A DNA stretch of 64,000 nt, from contig JABURP010000119.1 in the NCBI GenBank assembly GCA_014762645.1, positions 1 to 64,000 of the forward strand, in the 5' to 3' direction. The stretch comes from Crocinitomicaceae bacterium (GTDB lineage Bacteria; Bacteroidota; Bacteroidia; Flavobacteriales_D; Crocinitomicaceae). Shown piece by piece: positions 27,825 to 36,204 of this stretch. The notes under the pieces are model-generated. The model saw only the letters and a list, made by a program, of their open reading frames with translations. It ran no database searches and was not told the DNA's origin. Numbering within the stretch: the stretch's first letter is position 1; every line of letters begins with the position of its first letter. The position numbers and the translations under genes are program-made.

Positions 27825-28745
27825 ATGAAGAAACTTCTTTTAATACCGATCATTTTGCTTGCGTCAGTTGCTCAAGGGCAGCAATTACCGCAATTCAGTC
27901 AATACATGTTCAACCAATATGCACACAACCCTGCTTATGCGGCGGTGAACCCCTATTGGGAAGGAACATCTTGTAATCGCTATCAATGGATTGGAGTAAC
28001 AGACGCTCCAAGGACATTTACTTTATCCGCTCATGGGCCACTGAAAGATCCAAACATTGGTCTGGGAGGTTATGTCTATACAGATATTGTTGGACCAACG
28101 AGGAGAATAGGTTTTCAGGCATCATTTACATATCACATAAGGCTTTATGAGAATATAAAAATGGCTTTTGGACTCTCGGGCGGATTTAATCAGTGGTTGT
28201 TAGACGCGGATAAAATAACCGCTTATCACCCCAATGATTTTTATTTTTCGAATGGTCTCTTGAAGTCAACAGATCCAGATGCAAAATTCGGAATATGGGT
28301 CTATCATCCGGATTGGTTTTTTGGTGCATCTATTGGGCAGATGTTTCACAACAAATTATCTTTTCTGGAAACACAGACCGGTTCAGATAGTTTTATGGAG
28401 GATCACTTCTATTTCACCGGAGGATATACATTCCAAATTGGTGATGATTGGGCTATAGAACCAACCATGATGTTAAAAATGGGCTTACCGGCACCAGTGA
28501 AGTTTGATCTAAATGTTAGAGGTATCTGGCGAGATATGGTGTGGTTGGGAATTGGAATGAGAACACAGGATGGATTGCCATTAATGTTGGGATATAAATA
28601 CAAAGACATGCTCACCATTGGTTATGCATACGACATCACACTCACAAAACTGAAAAGTTATACGACTGGAACGCATGAAATTATGTTGGGCGTTAAATTC
28701 GGTAAACCTGACTCTAAACCTGATGAAGACCCATCCCTTGAATAA
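27825..28745 (+). CDS. PorP/SprF-family outer-membrane protein, partner of the giant protein
   Basis: 306 residues from the ATG at 27825 (MKKLLLIPIILLASVAQGQ signal peptide); an in-frame ATG at 27807 overlaps the giant gene and would put six charged residues before the signal. The mature N-terminus is QLPQFSQYMFNQYAHNPAYAAVNPYWEG, followed by RYQWIGVTDAPRTFTLSAHGP, both PorP/SprF hallmarks. A beta-barrel body ends GTHEIMLGVKFGK plus an acidic tail. By analogy with SprF it should assist export or surface attachment of the SprB-like protein encoded 11 bp upstream. Confidence 0.93.
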   Translation: MKKLLLIPIILLASVAQGQQLPQFSQYMFNQYAHNPAYAAVNPYWEGTSCNRYQWIGVTDAPRTFTLSAHGPLKDPNIGLGGYVYTDIVGPTRRIGFQASFTYHIRLYENIKMAFGLSGGFNQWLLDADKITAYHPNDFYFSNGLLKSTDPDAKFGIWVYHPDWFFGASIGQMFHNKLSFLETQTGSDSFMEDHFYFTGGYTFQIGDDWAIEPTMMLKMGLPAPVKFDLNVRGIWRDMVWLGIGMRTQDGLPLMLGYKYKDMLTIGYAYDITLTKLKSYTTGTHEIMLGVKFGKPDSKPDEDPSLE

Positions 28746-28784
28746 AAATATTTGTATCTTCATCCGGTTCCAAAGCGCGGCTGC

Positions 28785-31235
28785 ATGAAGGCACTACTTA
28801 CTTTTATTTTTCTTGGGTTTGCTGTACAATTATGTGCACAAGAACTCACCCAAAATGTTCGTGGAACTGTCCTGGATAGTGAAACTAAATATCCATTAAT
28901 TGGGGCCAAAATCAAACTAATTGATACAGACCCAGTAATGGGCGCAATCTGTGATGATAGAGGAAATTTTGCCATTACGAATGTTCCTATCGGCAAACAC
29001 AATCTTGAGGTTACTTCAATTGGATATCTTCCAAAAGTGACGACTGTTCTGGTTAACTCCGGAAAAGAAACCATTGTGACCATTTACCTGGAAGAATCCT
29101 CAATAATTGGTGAAGAGGTGGTAGTCACCGGCCGTAAAAAAGGAGAAGTAATCAATGAAATGGCAACAGTGAGTGCCACAAGTTTTTCCGTTGAAGAAAC
29201 TAATCGGTATGCGGGAAGTCGAGGTGATCCGGCGCGTATGATTTCGAACTATGCGGGTGCACAGGGAACTGATGATTCCAGAAATGATCTTGTTATAAGA
29301 GGGAATTCGCCTTTGGGAATTATTTACAGAATTGAAGGCGTTAGCATTCCCAATCCTAACCATTTTTCCGTAGCTGGTTCTACTGGGGGGCCTGTATCTA
29401 TCTTGAATAATAAATTCCTGGACAACTCGGATTTTTTTATGAGTGCCTTCCCGGCAGAGTATGGGAATAGTACCGCTGGTGTTTTTGATTTAAGATTGAG
29501 AAGTGGCAATAATAGCCTCCACGAATTTTCCGGTCAATTCGGATTCCTGGGTACAGAAGGTCTTTTTGAAGGACCTATTTCTAAAAAATCTAATGCAAGT
29601 TATCTTGTAATGGGTAGATATTCAACGCTTGGTATTTTTGAGAAAATCGGTATTCCGTATGGTACAGATGCGGTACCGCTTTACGGTGATGGTGCTTTTA
29701 AAATTAACTTACCACTAAATAAAGGTGGAAACTTATCTATTTGGGGACTTGGTGGGACTAGTAGTATTGACATTCTCATTTCTGATCAAACGGAGCCTTC
29801 ACAAGATGCCTTTGGAGAACAAGATCGCGATCAACTCTTTGGCACTGACATGTTGGTAGGTGGGGTTACCTATAAAAAGCCAATCAATAAAAACACCTTT
29901 CTGAAAACCACCCTCGCCTACTCTATGCAACAGCAGACTACCAGTCATTTATATATTTTGCGAACGCTTGACTCAGCAACGAACACCTGGGATTATCAAG
30001 CTCCTCCGTTTGATATGATGGGCTATCGGTATCGCATCCACGCTGGCTCTGCTTACCTCAGCATGAATCACAAGCTCAACAGAAAACACGTCATTAAGTA
30101 TGGGATGAATATAGACGGCTATTACATGAATATGCAGGATTCAATTCGTTATGACATTTCTGATTCCACCTCTGCTTTTTATTATCGTTGGGACTACAAA
30201 TCGACCGCCCCTGACTACCTGGTACAAGCATTCTTTCAGTGGAAATACAAGATCAATCAACGGCTTACACTAAATGCCGGACTTCACTCTCAATATTTTA
30301 CGCTTAGCAATTCTTTTTCTCCAATAGAACCAAGGCTGGGATTAAAAATAGCAGCTACTGATAAAAGTATTATTGCCATTGGAGCAGGTTTACACTCACA
30401 GCATCATCCACTGTATATTTATACTTATCATCAAAATGTTGGCGGCGAAAAAGTCTATCACAATCTAGACATTGACTTTACAAAGAGCATTCACACCGTT
30501 CTAAGTTACTCTACCAGGTTTGGTAAATCCTTAAGTTTTAAGTCAGAGGCCTATTATCAATATTTATATGAAGTTCCTGTCACAGTAGCTCCTTCTTCCT
30601 TTTCTATACTTAACCAGGGTAGTGGGTTTGCACGTTTCTTCCCGGAAGAACTCGAAAACACCGGAACCGGCTACAATTACGGAATTGAATTTACCCTTCA
30701 GAAATTTTTTGATAATAGTTTCTTTTTTATGACGACCCTCTCCTTATATGATTCAAAATATACCGGTAGTGATGGCGTTACAAGAAATACAGATTTTAAT
30801 GGCAACTACATTGCAAACGGACTGGTTGGTCAGGAATTTAAGTTTGGTGAAAACGATAAACATTTGATCGCGCTAGGATTAAAATTAACTTATGCAGGGG
30901 GTAAACGTTATGGGTATGTTAATGAAGTTCTTACAGACTCATTGAAAGAAATTATCTGGCTAGATTCTGGATACAACTCAAGACAGTTTGCCCCATACTT
31001 TAGATTAGATTTTAAAATTAATTACACGTTAAATACGAAGAAAACTACACATGAATTTGGTTTGGATCTGGTAAATCTTACTTTTCATGACAACATTCTA
31101 GGCTTAACATATACCCCAAGTCAAGAGCCTGGAGTACCTTCCTACACTGAGCGTTACCAACTAGGGTTCCTCCCTATATTCTATTATAAGTTAGATTTCA
31201 AGGTTGCAGGTAGGCGGGATCAAAAAAATGAATAA
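28785..31235 (+). CDS. TonB-dependent receptor with N-terminal carboxypeptidase-like domain
   Basis: 816 residues from the ATG at 28785 (signal peptide MKALLTFIFLGFAVQLCAQ). A CarboxypepD_reg-like beta sandwich covers ~20-100 (VRGTVLDSETKYPLIGAKI, GNFAITNVPIGKHNLEVTSIGY). The plug domain follows at ~115-230 (EEVVVTGRKKGEV, DLVIRGNSPLGIIYRIEGVSIPNPN), then a 22-strand type barrel. It belongs to the Bacteroidota outer-membrane TonB receptor superfamily but lacks a neighbouring SusD gene, so it is not a classical Sus pair. The substrate is unknown. The gene is 39 bp downstream of the SprF-like gene and may be co-transcribed with it. Confidence 0.9.
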   Translation: MKALLTFIFLGFAVQLCAQELTQNVRGTVLDSETKYPLIGAKIKLIDTDPVMGAICDDRGNFAITNVPIGKHNLEVTSIGYLPKVTTVLVNSGKETIVTIYLEESSIIGEEVVVTGRKKGEVINEMATVSATSFSVEETNRYAGSRGDPARMISNYAGAQGTDDSRNDLVIRGNSPLGIIYRIEGVSIPNPNHFSVAGSTGGPVSILNNKFLDNSDFFMSAFPAEYGNSTAGVFDLRLRSGNNSLHEFSGQFGFLGTEGLFEGPISKKSNASYLVMGRYSTLGIFEKIGIPYGTDAVPLYGDGAFKINLPLNKGGNLSIWGLGGTSSIDILISDQTEPSQDAFGEQDRDQLFGTDMLVGGVTYKKPINKNTFLKTTLAYSMQQQTTSHLYILRTLDSATNTWDYQAPPFDMMGYRYRIHAGSAYLSMNHKLNRKHVIKYGMNIDGYYMNMQDSIRYDISDSTSAFYYRWDYKSTAPDYLVQAFFQWKYKINQRLTLNAGLHSQYFTLSNSFSPIEPRLGLKIAATDKSIIAIGAGLHSQHHPLYIYTYHQNVGGEKVYHNLDIDFTKSIHTVLSYSTRFGKSLSFKSEAYYQYLYEVPVTVAPSSFSILNQGSGFARFFPEELENTGTGYNYGIEFTLQKFFDNSFFFMTTLSLYDSKYTGSDGVTRNTDFNGNYIANGLVGQEFKFGENDKHLIALGLKLTYAGGKRYGYVNEVLTDSLKEIIWLDSGYNSRQFAPYFRLDFKINYTLNTKKTTHEFGLDLVNLTFHDNILGLTYTPSQEPGVPSYTERYQLGFLPIFYYKLDFKVAGRRDQKNE

Positions 31236-31240
31236 CTTTG
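31233..31240 (+). promoter_or_regulatory. -7 promoter box TAACTTTG
   Basis: A perfect TAnnTTTG match overlapping the stop region of the TonB receptor gene. A TTG at 31204-31206 is a possible -33 element. It would give a leader of about 30 nt to the small gene at 31277. Confidence 0.45.
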
Positions 31241-31276
31241 TAAACGTTTTATAAACCTATTAGAACATCTAATAAC

Positions 31277-31624
31277 ATGAATACCTGTTTACAATGTAAG
31301 AAAGACTTTGACGGAAGATCCAATCGTAAATTCTGTTCTGTCTCCTGCAAAAACAAGTACCACAATTCAAAGAATCGTGAAAAGGAGGCCAAAGTTGTTG
31401 AGATCAATAAGATACTACACAAGAACTGGGTGACCCTTCACAAGTTGTACGATATTTACCGTAGTGCTCCTATTTCAATGGATGTTGCAGAAGCTCACGG
31501 ATATAACAAGAATTATTTTACCCATATTCACAATAGCCCATTTGGTGAAAAGTACACCATGATATACGACCTCGGCTACAAAAATCACATTGATAACCAG
31601 ATTCAAATTATTGTGATTGACTGA
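31277..31624 (+). CDS. Small zinc-ribbon protein of unknown function
   Basis: 115 residues. The first 22 carry a CxxC-x12-CxxxC pattern (NTCLQCKKDF, then FCSVSCKNKYH), a treble-clef or zinc-ribbon finger of the DUF2116 kind. A basic helix follows (NSKNREKEAKVVEINKILHKN), then a second small domain (residues ~45-115) with APISMDVAEAHGYNKNYFTHIH, which looks helix-turn-helix-like but is not assignable. It has no signal peptide and is probably cytoplasmic and nucleic-acid associated (inference). It has its own promoter box and sits alone between two envelope genes. Confidence 0.7.
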   Translation: MNTCLQCKKDFDGRSNRKFCSVSCKNKYHNSKNREKEAKVVEINKILHKNWVTLHKLYDIYRSAPISMDVAEAHGYNKNYFTHIHNSPFGEKYTMIYDLGYKNHIDNQIQIIVID

Positions 31625-31687
31625 GTTTTACGCTTTTGGTTGTTTAAATTAACTTTCGAAGCACTAAGCTTCTCAAGTCGCGTTCAT

Positions 31688-31695
31688 TATATTTG
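31688..31695 (+). promoter_or_regulatory. -7 box TATATTTG three bases before the ATG
   Basis: A perfect TAnnTTTG match ending 3 nt before the ATG at 31699. The expected transcription start coincides with the start codon, so the S9 peptidase mRNA is predicted to be leaderless. No convincing -33 element was seen. Confidence 0.5.
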
Positions 31696-31698
31696 TAT

Positions 31699-34530
31699 AT
31701 GCTTGACTATTTACTACTGCGTCACAGGTTATTTTTAGTATTCATACTAGGTTCATCCGTCATACTGGCCCAAAAAAAGAAAATTGGTCCTCATATGTAT
31801 GATGAATGGAAAAAAATTGAATCTGTTCAACAAACAGAATCCGGTAATTGGATTTCTTATGAGGTTACACCGCTGGAAGGCGACGGTACTTTAATTATTC
31901 AATCCTCTGATGGCAGTAAAACGCAGTCGGTTGACCGAGGAACAAATGCTAAGCTGCACTATCAGGGATTATTTGTTGTTTACTTGATCAACCCTCTTCA
32001 TGATTCAATTCGACAATTAAAACTTGAAAAAGTCAAAAAAGAAAAATTTCCGAAGGATACGTTAGCCATTTACTGGACGGGATCGGACAGCACATCATTC
32101 TATCCAAAGGTTAAAAACTTTAAAATACCAAGTAATGGAGACTGGATTGCCTACTTGTCTACAGATGATTTAAGACCCAAGCCTAAAACAAAGAAAAAAA
32201 AGCGAAAGAGAAAGAAGAAAAAGCGAAAGAAACACGGTTTCAAGCGTATTGAAACTAGTGGCACCACACTTACTGTACTCAATCCAACCACAAAAACATC
32301 TGTAGAAATCCACAGGGTAACTGACTACACCTTCGATCGGACTGGTAAATATCTGGCTTATGTATCAAGCAATAAAGGGAAAAAGGATTCGCTTTCTGTT
32401 CACGTTATGGATTTAAGCAATGAAAAAGTAACAACGCTCATTACCAATCAATTGGATATTAAGCACCTTACTTTCGATTACGCCGGAGAACAATTGGCCT
32501 ATTTGTTCTCAGCAGATACTGGAAAGGTAAAGAATTATGCACTTTCACTATGGGAAGAGGGAATGCACAATTCACGCACAGTTATTGATTCAACTAGTAG
32601 AGGAATGCCAGATTCCTGGACAGTTTCGGGTAAATTCTCAATTTATTTTTCAAGGGATGGCACCAAGTTATTTGTCGGGACAAATGAAATCCAGTGCCAG
32701 GAGCCCAAAGACACGCTATTGCCACAAGAAAAATCCAAGGTTGACATCTGGCATTACGAGGATTTACGAATTCAGCCAGAACAACTGAATCAATTAAAAA
32801 GAGATGCCAATAAAGCTTATAAAGCTGTTTATCACATTCAGCCTGATAAGTTCATTCAGCTGGAAACGGAGAACATTGAAACAGTGCAAACCTACAATCA
32901 CAACAACGCTTCATTTGGGTTAGGAACGAATAATGATCTTTTCAGTATTGAGCGTACCTGGCAATACCCATGGAGATACAGCTACTATTTATTTAATATT
33001 AATACTGGCAGCAAAGAGTTGATCAAAGACAGCATCACCTTTTCAAGTGGAATTTCTCCATCAGGTCACTTTTTTATCTGGTATGACCCTATCGACTCTT
33101 CCTGGATGAGCAAAGACCTGTTAAGTAAAAAGGAGGTTAAACTCACTGACAATTTTGATGCATGTTTTGCTGCTGATAATAACGGACAGCCTACTGTAGC
33201 GTATCCCGAAGGTTCTGCCGGATGGACTATGCACAATGGAGAAGAATATTTTGCAGTTTACGATAAGTTTGACATCTATTTCCTAAATCCTAATAATCCA
33301 GATAGATCTTTTTCATTTACTCAAAATATGGGGCAAGAGTCGAATCAACGTTTAAGATTATGGGAAACAGAACGTGACAGCCTTTATTTTACTGTCAATG
33401 ACGTTTATATTCATTATGTGGATGACAGCACTAAGGATGAAGGCTTTTATGCCGTGAATAGAGATGGAGACCAATATGCCTTTAGCCATCTTTATGAGGG
33501 CAATTATAAGGTCTATTATATAACCAAAGCGGAAAAAAGTGATCAGGTACTAATCAGGCGCATGAATTTTACCACTTATCCCGACCTTGAAATTACCACT
33601 ACTGATTTTGACAATTTTTCTAAGATCTCTGATGTTAATCCGCAGCAAGAGGAGTATAATTGGGCCACGGTTGAATTCGTAGAGTGGACTGCATACGACA
33701 GCACCAAATTGCGCGGGCTGCTCTATAAACCCGAGAACTTCGATCCTAATAAATCATACCCTATGATCGTCTACTATTATGAGATGTATCAAAATAATTT
33801 TCACAATTATTATTCGCCCAAACCAACTGCATCCATAATATATCCTACTGAATATGCAAGCAATGGTTATATTGTTTTTATTCCGGATATCAGGTACGAA
33901 CCGGGACACCCGGCCAACTCCGCTTACAATTGTGTCGTTAGCGGCACAGAATACCTCGTAAATAAATACAGCTGGATAGACTCCACTCGTTTAGGTTTAC
34001 AAGGGCAAAGTTGGGGTGGATACCAAACTGCTCAGTTGATTACAATGACCGGAAAATATCGTGCAGCAATGGCAGGCGCTCCTGTGAGCAATATGTTTTC
34101 GGCTTATGGTGGAATTCGCTGGGGAAGTGGCTTGTCAAGGATGTTTCAATATGAACGCACACAAAGTCGGATTGGATATACTATTTGGGAAAAACCTGAC
34201 CTTTACATAGAAAATTCCCCGATTTTTCATTTGCCTAATGTGACAACACCCCTTTTAATCATGCACAACGACAATGATGGTGCTGTACCATGGTATCAAG
34301 GAATTGAGCTGTTTATGGGCTTAAGAAGACTGAACAAACCCGCTTGGCTTTTGAATTATAATGACGACCACCACAACCTATCGAAACTCCCCAACAAGAG
34401 GGACTTAAGCGTTAGAATGCGTCAATTTTTTGATCATTATTTGCAAGGTGAACCTATGCCCGAATGGATGAAATCAGGTTTGCCCGCCGTCGATAAAGGG
34501 AAAGAGACCGGATATGAACTCGAAAAATAA
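31699..34530 (+). CDS. Secreted S9-family prolyl oligopeptidase-like serine peptidase
   Basis: 943 residues from the ATG at 31699 (two codons after an in-frame TTG). A signal peptide (ends around ILAQ) is followed by a long N-terminal beta-propeller region and a C-terminal alpha/beta-hydrolase domain from ~660. The catalytic triad is readable: Ser771 in GLQGQSWGGYQ, Asp860 in HNDNDGAVPW, and His891 or 892 in NDDHHNLSK. Such enzymes cut oligopeptides after Pro or related residues, in the periplasm or at the surface. Unusual is a polybasic stretch at about residues 162-188 (nearly all Lys/Arg) inside the propeller region. It appears monocistronic. Confidence 0.9.
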   Translation: MLDYLLLRHRLFLVFILGSSVILAQKKKIGPHMYDEWKKIESVQQTESGNWISYEVTPLEGDGTLIIQSSDGSKTQSVDRGTNAKLHYQGLFVVYLINPLHDSIRQLKLEKVKKEKFPKDTLAIYWTGSDSTSFYPKVKNFKIPSNGDWIAYLSTDDLRPKPKTKKKKRKRKKKKRKKHGFKRIETSGTTLTVLNPTTKTSVEIHRVTDYTFDRTGKYLAYVSSNKGKKDSLSVHVMDLSNEKVTTLITNQLDIKHLTFDYAGEQLAYLFSADTGKVKNYALSLWEEGMHNSRTVIDSTSRGMPDSWTVSGKFSIYFSRDGTKLFVGTNEIQCQEPKDTLLPQEKSKVDIWHYEDLRIQPEQLNQLKRDANKAYKAVYHIQPDKFIQLETENIETVQTYNHNNASFGLGTNNDLFSIERTWQYPWRYSYYLFNINTGSKELIKDSITFSSGISPSGHFFIWYDPIDSSWMSKDLLSKKEVKLTDNFDACFAADNNGQPTVAYPEGSAGWTMHNGEEYFAVYDKFDIYFLNPNNPDRSFSFTQNMGQESNQRLRLWETERDSLYFTVNDVYIHYVDDSTKDEGFYAVNRDGDQYAFSHLYEGNYKVYYITKAEKSDQVLIRRMNFTTYPDLEITTTDFDNFSKISDVNPQQEEYNWATVEFVEWTAYDSTKLRGLLYKPENFDPNKSYPMIVYYYEMYQNNFHNYYSPKPTASIIYPTEYASNGYIVFIPDIRYEPGHPANSAYNCVVSGTEYLVNKYSWIDSTRLGLQGQSWGGYQTAQLITMTGKYRAAMAGAPVSNMFSAYGGIRWGSGLSRMFQYERTQSRIGYTIWEKPDLYIENSPIFHLPNVTTPLLIMHNDNDGAVPWYQGIELFMGLRRLNKPAWLLNYNDDHHNLSKLPNKRDLSVRMRQFFDHYLQGEPMPEWMKSGLPAVDKGKETGYELEK

Positions 34531-34581
34531 CTGTTATTTTAATTGATTAAATAAGCAAATTTTAATACTTTAACGTTTTAA

Positions 34582-34935
34582 ATGAAACTACTCAAAGCTA
34601 TATTGCTACTTACTTCTCTAGTTTCCTTCTCGTGTTTTTCACAGGGAGGAGGACAACAAAACGTCGTAGAGATTCCAAATATCTTCACTCCTAACGGTGA
34701 TGGTATAAATGATGTGTTCCGTGTAAATGCTGCTGGGTTTGAAGAAATGACCGTTATGATTTATAACCGTCAGGGTGAGCTCGTTTACCGTTTCTACGGT
34801 CTAAACGGAAGTTGGGATGGATATACGCATGCCGGCGTAAAAGTTAGTCCGGGAACGTATTTCGTAATTGTTGAGGTTTCAGATGGCAATGGTGAGGTCC
34901 AAACCGATCAGGAATCCCTACAAGTTCAGTATTAA
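34582..34935 (+). CDS. Stand-alone gliding-motility-type C-terminal (CHU_C) domain protein
   Basis: 117 residues: a signal peptide (MKLLKAILLLTSLVSFSCFS, with a possible lipobox FSCF) and a short Gly/Gln linker, then directly a complete CHU_C domain (VVEIPNIFTPNGDGINDVFRV, MTVMIYNRQGELVYRF, GSWDGYTHAGVKVSPGTYFVIVEV). Normally this domain is the sorting tail of a large T9SS cargo; here no cargo is attached. It could be a minimal surface protein, a decoy, or a helper for the secretion machinery. The 4-bp overlap of its stop with the convergent small gene at 34932 leaves no room for a terminator. Confidence 0.85.
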   Translation: MKLLKAILLLTSLVSFSCFSQGGGQQNVVEIPNIFTPNGDGINDVFRVNAAGFEEMTVMIYNRQGELVYRFYGLNGSWDGYTHAGVKVSPGTYFVIVEVSDGNGEVQTDQESLQVQY

Positions 34936-35150
34936 AGTTCAATGTCAACTTCAACCTCATTTTCTTGCTTATTATTCTCAATAGATTCAGCCTCTTTTTT
35001 TTGCTGAATAAAGTACCACATTAAACCCACTAGGGCTAATCCAATTATTATTTTTCTTATTAATCCCCAGGGAATATTACGCTGGTGCTTTCTGAAGCGA
35101 TTTAAGTTGATTTCAGGCCTTTTGTCCTGGTTTTGGTTGTGAGTCTCCAC
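34932..35150 (-). CDS. Small single-pass membrane protein
   Basis: 72 residues from a GTG start (METHNQNQDKRPEINLNRF). A basic N-terminal cytoplasmic part is followed by one membrane helix (about 30-46, IIIGLALVGLMWYFI) and an acidic C-terminal tail. No family was recognised. It lies 23 bp downstream of a SprF-like gene on the same strand, so it probably belongs to the CotH/SprF operon. Its stop overlaps that of the convergent CHU_C gene by 4 bp. Confidence 0.6.
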   Translation of the reverse strand: METHNQNQDKRPEINLNRFRKHQRNIPWGLIRKIIIGLALVGLMWYFIQQKKEAESIENNKQENEVEVDIEL

Positions 35151-35173
35151 AAACTCGAAGATAAGGATTCATT

Positions 35174-36199
35174 TTACCTTCTTCGTCGTTTGAACAAAGC
35201 AAAATCCATATTGGTATAGCTCAAAGAGAATTCAATGGCTCCGTTTCTTGAATACTGCCCTAATTTAGATATTGTAATATCATAAGACACCCCAAACTTG
35301 AAGCTGTTCCACTGAATATACATGGCGGGAGCAATAGCATCTTTTACTCTAAAATAGGCCCCTCCCATCAAATAGGTGTCACGCGTTAAGCCGGTAGTTT
35401 TAGCTCCTGTTGTTAAACGATATCTTATTATTCCTCCTAACATGGTTTCAGCATGTGGCCCCTGTAAAAATTGATTAAACATGAGTTCGAAGCCCATTGG
35501 AGAACCAGAAATATCTTTTAGGAAGGATACATTAATACCCATTTTAGCGTACAGCTGTTCTTCAAAACCTAACGAATATGCAATATTTGGCTTATTAACA
35601 TGAAAGTAAGCAAAACCAACTCTGAAATCAGTAGCATCATCCCGTGCAAAACCAATTTTGTGATTTCCAAAGCGATACGTCACACCAAAACCCAGATCAA
35701 CAAACATTCTGGAGACAAGACCGTTAATTTCACTAGATGGTAAGTCGGGGTCAAATTCATTTCCATTGAATTGATTACCAAATGAAAGCGCTGTGAGGTC
35801 GCCAGTTCTTTGCCCTATACCAAATTGTAAGCCACCAGCAATTGTGTGCATCTCGCTGATTGGCACAATGGCCGATAGGTTCAATAATAGTTGCTTTGTT
35901 CCGAACTTACTATCTCCTCCAATATCATTAAATAGCTGTAAACCAACTCCCATGTGGGCACTATTTCCTCGCTTAGGTTTAAAAAAGTTGGCATCAAACG
36001 CCAGGCCGGTAGTATGAAACTTTGTCCCTGCCGTCAACCATTGACTGCGGTGATTTACTGCAACACGCTCCCAACCGTTAAACATTCCGGTATAAGCAGG
36101 ATTCAACAACATTGGTGCTGTTTGTAATTGCGTGTAATGAATATCCTGTGCAGATAAACAAAGCGGTATAAACAATATGAAACTTAATAGCTTTTTCAT
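35174..36199 (-). CDS. PorP/SprF-family outer-membrane protein, partner of the CotH cargo
   Basis: 341 residues. A signal peptide (MKKLLSFILFIPLCLSAQ) is followed by the PorP/SprF start DIHYTQLQTAPMLLNPAYTGMFNGWERVAVNHRSQWLTAGTKF, quoted here as the positions 18-60. A beta-barrel body ends GAIEFSLSYTNMDFALFKRRRR, with a basic tail. It starts 5 bp after its probable cargo gene, the CotH-domain protein, repeating the cargo-SprF pairing of the 16.4-28.7 kb region on the opposite strand. Confidence 0.92.
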   Translation of the reverse strand: MKKLLSFILFIPLCLSAQDIHYTQLQTAPMLLNPAYTGMFNGWERVAVNHRSQWLTAGTKFHTTGLAFDANFFKPKRGNSAHMGVGLQLFNDIGGDSKFGTKQLLLNLSAIVPISEMHTIAGGLQFGIGQRTGDLTALSFGNQFNGNEFDPDLPSSEINGLVSRMFVDLGFGVTYRFGNHKIGFARDDATDFRVGFAYFHVNKPNIAYSLGFEEQLYAKMGINVSFLKDISGSPMGFELMFNQFLQGPHAETMLGGIIRYRLTTGAKTTGLTRDTYLMGGAYFRVKDAIAPAMYIQWNSFKFGVSYDITISKLGQYSRNGAIEFSLSYTNMDFALFKRRRR

Positions 36200-36204
36200 C
36201 CGGA

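Noticed and set aside
28785-31235. SusC/SusD-type glycan uptake locus
   Set aside because: The TonB receptor has no adjacent SusD-like gene and no glycoside hydrolase nearby, and at 816 residues is shorter than typical SusC proteins.
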